This document shows, in pieces, positions 9,259-19,226 of a stretch of 64,000 nucleotides of DNA. The notes under the pieces are model-generated. The model saw nothing but the letters and a program-made list of their open reading frames with translations. It had not been told where the DNA came from and made no database searches. The position numbers were made by a program, and so were the translations under genes. The DNA lies in assembly GCA_047633055.1 (NCBI GenBank), contig JBLIEI010000021.1:1-64000 (forward strand), in the 5' to 3' direction. Source of the DNA: CALJFL01 sp047633055 (GTDB taxonomy: Bacteria; Pseudomonadota; Gammaproteobacteria; Pseudomonadales; Halieaceae). Position 1 is the stretch's first letter, and each line of letters opens with the position of its first letter.

Positions 9259-12200
9259 TTAACTTGCTGCGAGTTCGGCAGCTTCGTCGACATCGACAGT
9301 GACCAGACGCGAGACTCCCGGCTCGTGCATGGTGACACCCATTAGTTGATCAGCCATTTCCATGGTGATCTTATTGTGCGTGATAAAAATAAACTGCACC
9401 TTGCTGGACATTTCCTTGACCATGCGAGCATAGCGCGCGACGTTGGCATCATCCAACGGTGCATCAACCTCGTCCAGCATACAAAAAGGTGCCGGATTCA
9501 GCTGGAATATCGCAAATACCAGAGCGAGCGCGGTTAATGCCTTTTCGCCACCGGACAGCAAATGAATGGTGCTGTTCTTTTTGCCGGGTGGGCGGGCCAT
9601 GATAGTGATGCCGGTGTCCAGCAGATCATCGCCGGTTAACTCCAGGTAAGCATTGCCGCCGCCAAACACGCGGGGGAACAATTCCTGTAAACCAACGTTC
9701 ACCTGATCAAATGTTTCGCGGAAGCGGTTGCGAGTTTCCTTGTCGATTTTTCGAATTGCCGACTCAAGCGTTTGTAGCGCTGTTACCAGGTCTTCATTTT
9801 GCGCATCGAGGTACTGCTTACGTTCCGATTGCAGACTATACTCGTCTATTGCCGCCAGATTAATCGGCCCCAGCCTAGCGATGCGATTGGCTACCCGCTC
9901 CAGATTACGCTGCCATTCAGTCTCGTTGGCATTTTCGGGCATGGCCTGCAGGACATCTTCAATTTTATGATTACCGGCGTCGAGTTGCCGCTGAACATTT
10001 TCACGATTAACCTGCAAGCCTTGGTGAGTCAGACGATTTTGTTCCAATTCCGCGCGCACGGTTGCCGCACGCTGCTCTATCACAGCTCGTTTCTGTTCGG
10101 TCTCCCGCAACAGATGCTCTATTTCTGCGACTTGCTGCCTGGCAGCGGCCAGTTCGGACTCGGAGGCCAAGCGAAGTTCCAGTTGCTGCTCCAAATCTTG
10201 TTGCAAGCCTAGAATCGGATCATCGTTTTCATTGAGCGAGCGCTCAATGCCCTCGCGGCGCACCAGTAGCTGGCTAACCTGCCCCTGCACTCGAGATATG
10301 GTGTCATGCATCGCCCCAACCTGGGTCTGCAGCGACTGCTGTCGCATAGCGGACTGATGCGCTGAGTCTTTGTCTTGCCTGGCTTTTTGTCGGGCCTGGT
10401 CCAGGGTGCTACGCGTCGCATCACGATTGGACAGCAGGCTTTCACGTTGCTGCGAATCTGCTTCCATACTCTCAATGGCGACTTCCAGCAGTTGTCTCGA
10501 CTCGGCCAGGGAAGCCTGTTCCTGCTTAACCTGGCTACGGGCCTCTTCCACTTCCCGCTCAATTCGTTCCCGTCGCGCTGCCAACTGTTCGACTTTGGCC
10601 TCATGCGCCGACAACTGTGACCCCAGCTCTGCATGCTGGCGGGTCGCAGCCTGTAATTCACGCTGGCTATCCTGTCGCTGAGTTTCAAGAATTTTCAGTT
10701 GATCTCTGGCCCGCTGTTGACGTTCTTCCAGATCCTGAACAACCTTCTGCTCTGCCTCTATGGCACCGCTCACACGCTCCAACTCTTGCTGCCGTGCTAT
10801 CGCACCGCCCTGGCTTTCACCCTTGCGGCTGACCCGCATCCAGCTGGCACCCAGCCAAATTCCGTCCCGGGTCACAATGGACTCACCGTCAGACAACGAA
10901 CGCCGCTGTAGCATTGCCATAGCCAAATCATCGACCGCATGCACCCCAGCCATTAATGCGACGGCACCACCGGCATGGGTAACTTTTGACGCCAGGTAGT
11001 GTGAACCCTTGGAGTTGCTAACAGCGGTCTCAAGTAGCGCCAACTCACCCTGCTCGAGGCTGCTCAACATGTCACCCAGTGGACCTATATCCTCGACACA
11101 AACAGCCTGCAGGTAATCACCCAGAACAGTCTCCACAGCGACCTGCCAGCCTTCATCTACCTGCATACGCTCAAGTAATCTGGGGTGCTTATCCAGGTCC
11201 TTGGATTGCAACCATTCGCCTAATGCCTGATCGCTGTCCTGCCGAGCAGCCTGTTGCAATGCCTCCAGCGAAGCCTGCCTACCCTTCAACTGCTGCAGGC
11301 CTGAGCGAGCCTCATTGAGGTCTCGCGCGCACTGCTCTCCGCGCTCACGGGCTTGGCTCACGTCTTTGACAACCTGCTCACTGTGCGTCTCGTGTTTGCT
11401 CATCTGGGCTTCCAGCGCTGTTCGCTGCTCGATGAGATTGGCTATTTCAGCATCATCTGGCCCCGCAGCCAAACTGCCTCGCTCTGCAGTGAGCTTTTCG
11501 ATTCGGTGTTGCAGGCGCTGCATGGCCTGCTCAAGATGCTGGAGCCGGGATTGCTGAACTTCGGCCTGCTGCCTGGGCTGCGCTGCACGACTATTAAATT
11601 CATCCCACTGCTGCTGCCAACTGTGCATGCCCTCTTCTGCCACCACCAGTGATTCCGAAGACGCCTGCTCAACTGCATGCAGTGATTTGACCTCTGGGTC
11701 CAGGCCTTCCAGCTCACACTCCCAAGACTTCAGTTTGCTACGGTCTTCGTCAAGGTGGGACTCTGACTCGGTGAGGTTAGCAGCAGTTTGTTGCAGATCC
11801 TGCTGTAGCTGACGGCCTCGCTCCTGCTGATGCTGAAGCGTTTGCTCGATGCGCGCAACTTCAGCACCCAGCGCATAGTATTGGGCCTGCACCTTGCCAA
11901 ATGCATCGCTGCGGTCAGTATGCTCTATCCGGTGCTGCTCAATCGCGGTATCAACTTGCTGATGATCCGCATGCACCGACTCCAGCTTAACCTCTAGCTC
12001 GCCGATAGCCTGGCTGCTTTCCCTTACGCCATGGTCCAGATCGCGCCATTGCAGGGTCTGTAACTGGGCCGTGAGCTCTCGTTCTTCCTCTTTAAACTGA
12101 CTGTACTTCTCAGCGGACTGGGCCTGGCGCTCCAGATGCTGTAGCTGACGCTCCAGTTCATCCCGCAGATCGGTAAGGCGCTCCAAATTTTCCGTGGTCC

Positions 12201-12756
12201 GGCGCATCCGACTTGAGGTTTCCTTGCGGCGCTCCTTGTATTTAGAGATACCCGCAGCCTCTTCTATAAAGACTCGCAGGTCTTCCGGCCTGGACTCGAT
12301 CAGCCTGGAGATCATGCCCTGTTCAATAATAGCGTAGCTACGCGGGCCCAGACCAGTGCCTAAAAATATATCGGTAATATCACGGCGACGGCAACGGGTG
12401 CCGTTCAGAAAATACTCTGATTGCGCTTCACGGGTGACCAAACGGCGGATCGAAATTTCGGCATAGCTGGCATATTCGCCACCAATGGTGCCATCCTGAT
12501 TATCAAAGACTAGCTCTATCGTCGCCTGGCCAACCGGTTGACGGTTGACTGAGCCGTTAAAAATAACGTCAGCCATGGATTCGCCACGCAGGTTTTTAGC
12601 TGAGCTTTCACCCAGGACCCAGCGTACAGCGTCGATCACATTGGATTTACCGCAGCCGTTAGGACCGACCACTGCGCACATATTACTGGGGAAGCTGACG
12701 GTGGTGGGGTCTACAAAAGACTTGAACCCTGCCAGCTTGATAGACTTTAGTCGCAT
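9259..12756 (-). CDS. smc: Chromosome segregation ATPase SMC
   Basis: 1165 residues, full length for bacterial SMC. The N-terminal ATPase half has Walker A GPNGCGKSN at 31-39. Two long coiled-coil arms (about 170-500 and 670-1000, rich in Gln/Glu/Arg) flank the hinge domain (about 510-650, beginning near DKHPRLLERMQVDEGW). The C-terminal half has the ABC signature LSGGEKALTALAL and Walker B FCMLDEVDAPLDDANV. SMC condenses and organises the chromosome with ScpA/ScpB, neither of which is encoded here. The gene has its own AT-rich leader (12757-12902) and appears to lead the smc-zipA-ligA cluster. Confidence 0.96.
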   Translation of the reverse strand: MRLKSIKLAGFKSFVDPTTVSFPSNMCAVVGPNGCGKSNVIDAVRWVLGESSAKNLRGESMADVIFNGSVNRQPVGQATIELVFDNQDGTIGGEYASYAEISIRRLVTREAQSEYFLNGTRCRRRDITDIFLGTGLGPRSYAIIEQGMISRLIESRPEDLRVFIEEAAGISKYKERRKETSSRMRRTTENLERLTDLRDELERQLQHLERQAQSAEKYSQFKEEERELTAQLQTLQWRDLDHGVRESSQAIGELEVKLESVHADHQQVDTAIEQHRIEHTDRSDAFGKVQAQYYALGAEVARIEQTLQHQQERGRQLQQDLQQTAANLTESESHLDEDRSKLKSWECELEGLDPEVKSLHAVEQASSESLVVAEEGMHSWQQQWDEFNSRAAQPRQQAEVQQSRLQHLEQAMQRLQHRIEKLTAERGSLAAGPDDAEIANLIEQRTALEAQMSKHETHSEQVVKDVSQARERGEQCARDLNEARSGLQQLKGRQASLEALQQAARQDSDQALGEWLQSKDLDKHPRLLERMQVDEGWQVAVETVLGDYLQAVCVEDIGPLGDMLSSLEQGELALLETAVSNSKGSHYLASKVTHAGGAVALMAGVHAVDDLAMAMLQRRSLSDGESIVTRDGIWLGASWMRVSRKGESQGGAIARQQELERVSGAIEAEQKVVQDLEERQQRARDQLKILETQRQDSQRELQAATRQHAELGSQLSAHEAKVEQLAARRERIEREVEEARSQVKQEQASLAESRQLLEVAIESMEADSQQRESLLSNRDATRSTLDQARQKARQDKDSAHQSAMRQQSLQTQVGAMHDTISRVQGQVSQLLVRREGIERSLNENDDPILGLQQDLEQQLELRLASESELAAARQQVAEIEHLLRETEQKRAVIEQRAATVRAELEQNRLTHQGLQVNRENVQRQLDAGNHKIEDVLQAMPENANETEWQRNLERVANRIARLGPINLAAIDEYSLQSERKQYLDAQNEDLVTALQTLESAIRKIDKETRNRFRETFDQVNVGLQELFPRVFGGGNAYLELTGDDLLDTGITIMARPPGKKNSTIHLLSGGEKALTALALVFAIFQLNPAPFCMLDEVDAPLDDANVARYARMVKEMSSKVQFIFITHNKITMEMADQLMGVTMHEPGVSRLVTVDVDEAAELAAS

Positions 12757-12902
12757 ATCACTTTACGTTTCAGCTTTATGTTGTTGTTTTTTATCGTTTT
12801 GTTTCAATTTTTTAACCGATAGCAAGCGGCAACGAAACACCATATCTAGTGTATCGGCTTTGTTTGAATAACACTATGCCTGAACCGAATAAAGGGGGAA
12901 AT
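12757..12902 (-). other. Intergenic leader between ccmI and smc
   Basis: 146 bp between two minus-strand genes. The half nearest smc is strongly A-rich on the coding strand. It probably holds the smc promoter, but I cannot name a convincing -35/-10 pair. No obvious intrinsic terminator for the ccm operon is visible. Confidence 0.4.
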
Positions 12903-14108
12903 TTAGCTTCCGCGGGGTCGCAGTTGTATATTTACCGGCTCTAAATTAAGTGATGGGAGCAACGGACCTGCCTCGCCCAAATAACTTGCATTGGCCTCGC
13001 CCGGTTTTCCGTCGGGAGAAACCTGAACCACGATTACCACCTCACCGGCCTCGGATAGTTGCTGTCCAGCCATTGAGCTCTGATCGTCAAGGCGCAACAA
13101 GATAGGAAGCTGTCCAGCCTGGAATCGTTGAACAGCAACTGGCATACGGCCGTCTGAGGCCGCACTGCGTGCCAGCACGAAGACCGTATCAGACGGGTCG
13201 TAAATAGCTTCCGCTGGCATGCTGACCACGACACTAACCCCAACCGTATCAGGCGCGGCATCAATATCGCTCGCAATTGACGCATTATCAATCCGCCCCT
13301 CCCCAAGGGCCTGCTGCGCCATCTGGATAACACTGCTGATCATTTGCGCCCCGTCTGAACCTGGCTGCTCTGTGACCAAAAGTCGCTGCCAATACTCTAT
13401 CGCCGCGCGGTAAGACTCTTGTTCAAATGATGCCATGCCCAACAGGCCTAGCGCGGTGCGTTGCTGAGGGTCAACAGCTAAAGCGCGCTCTGCCATCATG
13501 CGTGCACTATCGCTGAGCTGCCGCTGGTTGGCCAGAAAATCTGCCTGAGCCCCGTAGGCCAGCGCCTGAGAATCGTCAGGCGCTCCCAGCAGTAACTCCT
13601 TATAGGTTTCGCTCGCCTTAGCGTAGTCCTCTTGGCCCATGTAGTAGCGACCCAGCATGGCAATGTAGTGTAAATTGTCTGGACGCTGCTCTGAGCGTGT
13701 CTCTATCGCCAGCATCATAGCTTGCATATCTTCAGGCGTACTAGCGGCCGAAATTTGCTCAAGCTGTTCCATGATCACAACATCCGGGGCCGCACCCAGT
13801 TTGTAGTACATGGCTGCTGCAACAATTGCCACCAGTGGTAATAATGCCCATACAGGAAAACCTTTGTCGGAGAACTCCGAAGCGATAGCCGAAGCGCTCT
13901 GCGGCGAGTCTTCCAACAAACGCAAACGAATATCTTCTTCCAATGCGCTATCGCCCAGCTCTGCCAGTTCGCGCTGGCGCAGCCGATACCAATCAAGGTT
14001 GGAGTCTTCAGGGGCCTGATCAATTGATGTCTGGCGTTTTGCGGGGAAAAAATAAAAGAGACCGCTAAATAAAACAAGCCCACCACAGGCCAGTAAAAAG
14101 ACACTCAA
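12903..14108 (-). CDS. ccmI: Cytochrome c maturation protein CcmI
   Basis: Membrane-anchored TPR protein that presents apocytochrome c to the CcmF/H haem lyase. 401 residues with an N-terminal membrane helix (about 3-20, VFLLACGGLVLFSGLFYFF) and a second helix near 86-103 (VWALLPLVAIVAAAMYY). TPR-like repeats (about 110-270, e.g. LGRYYMGQEDYAKASETYKEL) and a C-terminal beta-rich periplasmic domain follow. Last gene of the ccm operon; its ATG overlaps the ccmH stop (ATGA). Confidence 0.9.
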   Translation of the reverse strand: MSVFLLACGGLVLFSGLFYFFPAKRQTSIDQAPEDSNLDWYRLRQRELAELGDSALEEDIRLRLLEDSPQSASAIASEFSDKGFPVWALLPLVAIVAAAMYYKLGAAPDVVIMEQLEQISAASTPEDMQAMMLAIETRSEQRPDNLHYIAMLGRYYMGQEDYAKASETYKELLLGAPDDSQALAYGAQADFLANQRQLSDSARMMAERALAVDPQQRTALGLLGMASFEQESYRAAIEYWQRLLVTEQPGSDGAQMISSVIQMAQQALGEGRIDNASIASDIDAAPDTVGVSVVVSMPAEAIYDPSDTVFVLARSAASDGRMPVAVQRFQAGQLPILLRLDDQSSMAGQQLSEAGEVVIVVQVSPDGKPGEANASYLGEAGPLLPSLNLEPVNIQLRPRGS

Positions 14109-14587
14109 TTATCGTGCTCCGCTTTGCTCAGCAAGGTCTGTAGACGCTGCTGTTCCTGCTCAGACAGCTCAGGTGCCGCCTGATCGGCTAGCCCCCTGCG
14201 GCGTCCGAGACTAATAAATACAATGAGACCCGCCAGCAAAAAGAGTATTACCGGCGCCAACCACAGCACTGCCGTCGCACCACTAAAACCTGGGCTGTAG
14301 CGAACAAATTCACCGTAGCGTGCCACCATATAATCAAGAATTTCATCGTCGCTAGCCCCGGACTCTAACTGTTCATAGAGGATAAGACGCAGGTCTTGAG
14401 CAATGGGGGCATTGGAGTCCGCTATATTCTGGTTCTGACATTTTGGACAGCGCAGCTCCGCGCTCATTTGGCGATAGCGCTGCTGCAGTTCCGGGGAACT
14501 GAATTCATAAGTTTCAATAACGGCTGCCGAGCCGGCCGTAAAAAGGCTGCAACTCAATAGCACCAGGATCAAAGTGAAAAACTTCAA
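14105..14587 (-). CDS. ccmH: Cytochrome c maturation protein CcmH
   Basis: 160-residue periplasmic thioredox protein that reduces the haem-binding cysteines of apocytochrome c. It has a signal peptide (about 1-21), the redox motif LRCPKCQNQN (Cys-x-x-Cys), the conserved DLRLILYEQL helix, and one C-terminal transmembrane helix (LWLAPVILFLLAGLIVFISL) followed by a basic cytoplasmic tail. This is the short CcmH form; the TPR part is encoded separately as ccmI. Coupled by 4-bp overlaps to both ccmG and ccmI. Confidence 0.93.
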   Translation of the reverse strand: MKFFTLILVLLSCSLFTAGSAAVIETYEFSSPELQQRYRQMSAELRCPKCQNQNIADSNAPIAQDLRLILYEQLESGASDDEILDYMVARYGEFVRYSPGFSGATAVLWLAPVILFLLAGLIVFISLGRRRGLADQAAPELSEQEQQRLQTLLSKAEHDN

Positions 14588-15123
14588 GGTGCTACCTCAC
14601 GCTGCAGTTCCTGATAAATAGGGTTCAATCGGCTTTGCCATATTCGTTCATCGATGACTCCCACGTGCCGGTAGCGGATCACGCCCGCAGCATCCACAAA
14701 GTAGGTTTCTGGAGCACCGTAAACGCCAAGGTCCAGGCCCAGGCTGCCCGAGGCATCGACAATATTAGCCAGATAAGGGTCACCCAGATCATTGAGCCAA
14801 CGTCTAGCGGCTTCGTCTTCGTCTTTGTAGTTGATTCCATAAATAGCCACACCCTGATCGGCAAGGAACTGCAGATACGGATGTTCCACTCGACAAGAAA
14901 TACACCAGGTTGCCCAGACATTAAAAAGTGCCACTTCACCGACCACATCACTGCGGGTGATTGGTATGCCCTCGTGCAAATTTTGCAACGTAAATTCAGG
15001 GAGAGGCTGGTCGATTAGCGCTGATGGCATCTCCATCGGATCCAGTGACAGGCCACGAAACAACAGCGCAGCAAGCAGCAAGAACAGTGCAACTGGCAGA
15101 AACAGTTTAAGCCGGGGCGCCAC
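14584..15123 (-). CDS. ccmG: Thiol:disulfide interchange protein CcmG/DsbE
   Basis: Membrane-anchored periplasmic thioredoxin that keeps the CcmH and apocytochrome cysteines reduced. 179 residues with an N-terminal membrane anchor (about 7-24), the active site WATWCISCRVEHP (Cys-x-x-Cys) and the cis-proline region GVYGAPETYFVD typical of the DsbE family. The start is GTG at 15123, inside the 3' end of ccmF (17-bp overlap); the 3' end overlaps ccmH by ATGA. Confidence 0.93.
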   Translation of the reverse strand: MAPRLKLFLPVALFLLLAALLFRGLSLDPMEMPSALIDQPLPEFTLQNLHEGIPITRSDVVGEVALFNVWATWCISCRVEHPYLQFLADQGVAIYGINYKDEDEAARRWLNDLGDPYLANIVDASGSLGLDLGVYGAPETYFVDAAGVIRYRHVGVIDERIWQSRLNPIYQELQREVAP

Positions 15124-17095
15124 TAGCGCCTCCCTGCTGGACGGGCACTGCAGCCACCTTACGCAAGCGACGATAACGCTTGTCAGCTACCGTAGTAAAA
15201 GCACCCAGGGCCATAAAGAGAGGCCCCAACCAAAGCCACATGACCATAGGTTTGTAATGCAGTCGGATGGCCCAGGCGCCCTGCTCACCGATGGGCTCTC
15301 CCATCGCTATGTATAAGTCACGCATAAAACCACCGTCTATCGAGGCCTCGGTCATGATCGAGCCAGATGCCAAATAGCGGCGCTTCTGTGGCGCCAACTC
15401 AGCAATTAATTGCCCGTCCCGGCTCACTTGAAAGCGCGCTTCCTCAGCCAGATAATTGGGCCCTCGCACCTGGGCTAATTCGACGAACTGAAAATCATAC
15501 CCAGCCAGGCTGTCTGTTTGTCCGGGCTGCATTTTAAGGTCGTGTTCGACTGTATATTGCGTCGCAACCACTGCTCCCATTACGGTCATCGCGAAACCGA
15601 GATGTGCCAGCACCATGCCGCAGTAACTGGGCGTTAACCGCCGCAAACCGCGGCCAAGGGAGCTGGCACCTTGTAGCCGCTGCCATACGTCTCGCGACAT
15701 GCCAAGCAGTAACCAAACCGTCAGCACCCCAGCTAACGCCACCCAACCGTTGTAGTCGCCCCCATGGAAAAACGGCAGCGTTATGCCGCATAACACAGCC
15801 GCAATGGCAGGAGCCAGAAGTTCTGAGCGCCAGCGCGTAACGGTATCTTTCTTCCAGCGCGAGACTGGGCCTAGCCCCATGAAGGGAATCAGCACCGCCA
15901 TCAAGGGCACGAATACGGCATTGAAATAGGGAGGGCCTACCGAGTACTTACCCTGGCCCAGTGCATCCATAATCAGCGGAAACAACGTGCCAAACAATAC
16001 CGTCAGCGTGGCAACCAGAAACACCACGTTGTTAACCAGCAACAGAGACTCGCGCGATATCCACGCGAAGCTCACCCGACTGCTGACGGCGGGTGCTCGC
16101 ACGGCGTAAAGTATTAGCGAACCACCGACAACAAGCGCCAGAAACACAAGAATGAAAAGCCCCCGTGCCGGGTCAGTAGCGAAGGCATGAACCGACGTTA
16201 GTACCCCGGAGCGCACGATGAAGGTACCCAGCAAACTCAAGGAAAATGCAAAAATCGCCAACAGCACCGTCCAGCTTTTAAATAGGCCGCGTTTTTCAGT
16301 CGCCGCCAGTGAATGCACCAGAGCCGTGCCGGCTAACCAGGGCATGAAAGAGGCGTTCTCCACTGGATCCCAAAACCACCAACCGCCCCAACCCAGTTCG
16401 TAATAAGCCCACCAACTGCCCAGCATGATGCCCAGAGTCAGAAAGGCCCAGGCAATATTTGTCCAGGGGCGCGACCAGCGAGCCCAGGAAGCATCTAGGC
16501 GGCCCCCTAGCAGTGCCGCGACCGCGAATGCGAACGCGACCGAGAAGCCTACGTAGCCCATATAGAGCAACGGTGGATGAATAATAAGACCCGGGTCCTG
16601 CAGCAGAGGATTGAGATCCTGACCATCTGCAGGAATGCTGGGTAGCAAACGCTCGAAAGCATTTGAAGTAAATAGGGAGAAGGCCATAAAGCCAACGGAA
16701 ATAATGCCCATGACAGACAGTACTCGCGCGAGCACTACGCTGGGGAGTTGCGAGCTAAAGGTCGCCACCGCAGCCAACCACACCGCCAAAATAAGAATCC
16801 ATAACAGCAGTGAACCTTCGTGGTTACCCCACACGGCAGAAAATTTATACATGGGCGGTAACAGGCTATTACTGTTGGCTGCCACTACCGCTACTGAAAA
16901 GTCATCACCAAGAAAAGACAGTACCAGGCAGGTAAAGCTGATCGCTGAAAATACCAACACACCCACTGCAAGGCCAGGCGCAAGGCCGATAGCGACGCGG
17001 TTGCCCCGCCAGGCACCCCATAGAGGGATACTACTAAGGAGTAAGGCCAGACAAAATCCTATAATCAGGGCAAAGTGGCCCAACTCGGGAATCAT
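15107..17095 (-). CDS. ccmF: Haem lyase subunit CcmF
   Basis: Large polytopic inner-membrane protein (662 aa) that takes haem from holo-CcmE and attaches it to apocytochrome c. It carries the tryptophan-rich WWD signature WGGWWFWDPVEN (about 235-246) and conserved haem-ligand regions (e.g. PPLLYMGYVG, LLTSVHAFATDP). Multiple hydrophobic helices run through the chain, with a large periplasmic loop before the last helix. The stop region overlaps the ccmG start; the start overlaps the ccmE stop by ATGA. Confidence 0.96.
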   Translation of the reverse strand: MIPELGHFALIIGFCLALLLSSIPLWGAWRGNRVAIGLAPGLAVGVLVFSAISFTCLVLSFLGDDFSVAVVAANSNSLLPPMYKFSAVWGNHEGSLLLWILILAVWLAAVATFSSQLPSVVLARVLSVMGIISVGFMAFSLFTSNAFERLLPSIPADGQDLNPLLQDPGLIIHPPLLYMGYVGFSVAFAFAVAALLGGRLDASWARWSRPWTNIAWAFLTLGIMLGSWWAYYELGWGGWWFWDPVENASFMPWLAGTALVHSLAATEKRGLFKSWTVLLAIFAFSLSLLGTFIVRSGVLTSVHAFATDPARGLFILVFLALVVGGSLILYAVRAPAVSSRVSFAWISRESLLLVNNVVFLVATLTVLFGTLFPLIMDALGQGKYSVGPPYFNAVFVPLMAVLIPFMGLGPVSRWKKDTVTRWRSELLAPAIAAVLCGITLPFFHGGDYNGWVALAGVLTVWLLLGMSRDVWQRLQGASSLGRGLRRLTPSYCGMVLAHLGFAMTVMGAVVATQYTVEHDLKMQPGQTDSLAGYDFQFVELAQVRGPNYLAEEARFQVSRDGQLIAELAPQKRRYLASGSIMTEASIDGGFMRDLYIAMGEPIGEQGAWAIRLHYKPMVMWLWLGPLFMALGAFTTVADKRYRRLRKVAAVPVQQGGASGAPA

Positions 17096-17541
17096 ACATC
17101 ACCTCCTGTAGCAGTTTTACCGGCTTCTTGCAGCGCGTGCGCCACTTCCGGCGGCATATAGTTTTCATCGTGCTTGGCAAGCACTTCGGTCGCTTCCAGC
17201 ACACCCTGTTCGTTCAAGCGACCTGCAGCGACAGCCCCCTGTCCCTCATCGAAAAGATCGGGAAGGATTCCCACATAGACCACAGCCACCGTGGCCTGAA
17301 AATCAGTGACTTCAAAGCGGACCTGCAGATCGGTTTCACTGCGATGAACACTGCCGTCTACGACCATTCCACCGACCCGGATTAGCGGACCAATCGGGGC
17401 CTTACCCGCTGCGACCTGAGCGGGCGGGAAAAAGAGATTGATATTGCCACGCAAGCCATAACTGACCAGACCCACCGCGACGGTGGAAAAAACGATCACA
17501 AAAAGGACCAGGAAAAGACGCTGTCTACGAACCGGGTGCAT
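17092..17541 (-). CDS. ccmE: Haem chaperone CcmE
   Basis: Periplasmic haem chaperone, about 149 residues from the internal ATG (MHPVRRQR). It has an N-terminal anchor helix (LFLVLFVIVFSTVAVGLVSYGL), an OB-fold domain, and the covalent haem site VLAKHDENYMPPEV, where the His binds haem and the Tyr is a ligand. An earlier in-frame ATG at 17574 would add 11 residues inside ccmD; I prefer the downstream start because the family begins this way. It overlaps the end of ccmD by 17 bp. Confidence 0.94.
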   Translation of the reverse strand: MHPVRRQRLFLVLFVIVFSTVAVGLVSYGLRGNINLFFPPAQVAAGKAPIGPLIRVGGMVVDGSVHRSETDLQVRFEVTDFQATVAVVYVGILPDLFDEGQGAVAAGRLNEQGVLEATEVLAKHDENYMPPEVAHALQEAGKTATGGDV

Positions 17542-17740
17542 TGGACTCCATTTTCCCGGCTTGACTGGGGGCATTGTTGCGACGCTGCTCAGCCTTAAGG
17601 CGCGCCAGTGTTTTGCGCTCTTTGATACGTGGACCCAGCAGGATTATCGTTAGCACCAGCGCTGTAAACAGATAAGCAGACCAAACAAAGACGCCATGAC
17701 CTTCCATTAGCAATGCATCTGCCACACTCTCGAAATACAT
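17525..17740 (-). CDS. ccmD: Haem exporter accessory protein CcmD
   Basis: Small single-pass membrane protein (71 aa) that helps release holo-CcmE from the CcmABC complex. The family is recognised by a central membrane helix (VWSAYLFTALVLTIILLGP) followed by a charged cytoplasmic segment (RIKERKTLARLKAEQRR), and by position between ccmC and ccmE. It shares its first base with the ccmC stop. Confidence 0.9.
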   Translation of the reverse strand: MYFESVADALLMEGHGVFVWSAYLFTALVLTIILLGPRIKERKTLARLKAEQRRNNAPSQAGKMESNAPGS

Positions 17741-18489
17741 TAGCCGCGCCCCGTTTCAAATAACCGACCCACCCAGGCAGTGCGGGCTTCGCGGGTCAAA
17801 ATTTCAGTGCGCATGTTCATCAATAGAGCGCAAATAAAAACACCGTAGAAAGCGACAATGGAAAGCAGCAGGGGATAAAGCATACTAGGATCAATCGTCG
17901 ACTCGCCGGTGAACTTGATTGAGGCCGGTTGATGGAGGCTATACCACCAGTCTACCGACTTGTAAATGATAGGGATATTGACCATGCCCACCAGCGACAG
18001 CACCGCGCAGGCTTTGCTGGCCGCGGCCTTATTGTCGTAGGCTTCATACAGCGCTACTACACCGAGATAAAGAAATAATAAAATCAGCATGGACGTTATT
18101 CGAGCATCCCACACCCACCAGGTACCCCACGTTGGCTTGCCCCAGATCGCACCTGTAAGCAGCGCAACAAAAGTGAGCGCGGCGCCCACTGGCGCACAGG
18201 CCTTCATCGCTACGTCGGCCATCTTCATTTTCCAAATCAGGCTAACCGCTCCGGCCAGGGCCATCACGTAGTAGCCCGCCAGAGCAACAACCGCAGCCGG
18301 GACATGAATATAAATAATGCGGTAGCTATTGCCTTGACGAAAATCCGGAGAGGTGTATAGCACGCCCCAGACCAAAGCCACGAGTAAGGTCACGAGTGTC
18401 AGCGGAAATAACCAACGCAGGAGGGTCCCGGAAATAGCGTACAACCAGGGGGGCGAACCGAGCTTATGGAAAAAGGACCACATAGGCAT
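17740..18489 (-). CDS. ccmC: Haem exporter membrane protein CcmC
   Basis: Six-helix inner-membrane protein (249 aa) that transfers haem to CcmE. It contains the WWD domain WGTWWVWDARITS (about 123-135) with flanking conserved His regions (IYIHVPAAV, YSLHQPASIKF). The 50-bp gap upstream to ccmB is the longest spacing inside the operon. The start at 18489 is an ATG; MWSFFHKLGSP at residue 3 is another possibility. Confidence 0.95.
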   Translation of the reverse strand: MPMWSFFHKLGSPPWLYAISGTLLRWLFPLTLVTLLVALVWGVLYTSPDFRQGNSYRIIYIHVPAAVVALAGYYVMALAGAVSLIWKMKMADVAMKACAPVGAALTFVALLTGAIWGKPTWGTWWVWDARITSMLILLFLYLGVVALYEAYDNKAAASKACAVLSLVGMVNIPIIYKSVDWWYSLHQPASIKFTGESTIDPSMLYPLLLSIVAFYGVFICALLMNMRTEILTREARTAWVGRLFETGRG

Positions 18490-18539
18490 GCAATTATACA
18501 GGGGCGCTCAGCGCGCACCAATCAATTGTTTCGATCAGT

Positions 18540-19226
18540 TCAGGCATCAACACTGATCCTCAGTCCTGCAGCCATCGCCAGTGGCGCCAACGCGACAGCT
18601 AAACTCAACATTGCGCCCAAAATAGCCAGATAGGGTAAAGGCGAAGCACCGTCGACGGCGCTCTGTACCGCAGCGCTGCCAAAAATAAGCACCGGGATAT
18701 ACAGTGGTAACACCAGCAGTGAGATCAACATACCACCGCGCTTTAACCCCACTGTTAGCGCGGCACCAATTCCACCCACCAGACTCAGCACTGCAGTACC
18801 CAGCATCAAACTGGCGGCCAGTGGCAGAATGGCGACGGCGGGAAGATACAGCATCACCGCAAACACCGGAGAAACCAGCGCCAACAACAAACCGGTAATC
18901 AACCAGTGCGCTGCAATGTAGGCGAGCACAGAAAAATACAGCGGCTGAGGCGCCAGCAGAAGCTGTTCCAGACTACCGTCTTCAAAATCGCTTCTAAACA
19001 CGGCATCTGAGGTAAGAAGGTTGGACAATAATGCAATAATCCATAGTATGCCGGGCGCGAACAAGGCCAGCTTGCCAGACTCAGGCCCGATACCCAGCGG
19101 AAAAAGCGCGACCACGATGGCAAAAAACAACAGTGGATTGCCAATTTCAACCGGTCTGCGTACCGCCAGTACGAGCTGGCGCTTAACAATACGCAGACAG
19201 AACTTAAAGACTCCGGGAGGCCTCAC
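18540..19226 (-). CDS. ccmB: Haem exporter permease CcmB
   Basis: Membrane subunit (228 aa, about six helices) of the CcmAB ABC transporter that powers release of holo-CcmE. Family features visible are the N-terminal RIVKRQLVLAVRRPVEIGNPLLFF, the segment VFRSDFEDGSLEQLLLAPQPL, and hydrophobic helices to the C-terminus. The start overlaps the ccmA stop by ATGA. Confidence 0.94.
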   Translation of the reverse strand: MRPPGVFKFCLRIVKRQLVLAVRRPVEIGNPLLFFAIVVALFPLGIGPESGKLALFAPGILWIIALLSNLLTSDAVFRSDFEDGSLEQLLLAPQPLYFSVLAYIAAHWLITGLLLALVSPVFAVMLYLPAVAILPLAASLMLGTAVLSLVGGIGAALTVGLKRGGMLISLLVLPLYIPVLIFGSAAVQSAVDGASPLPYLAILGAMLSLAVALAPLAMAAGLRISVDA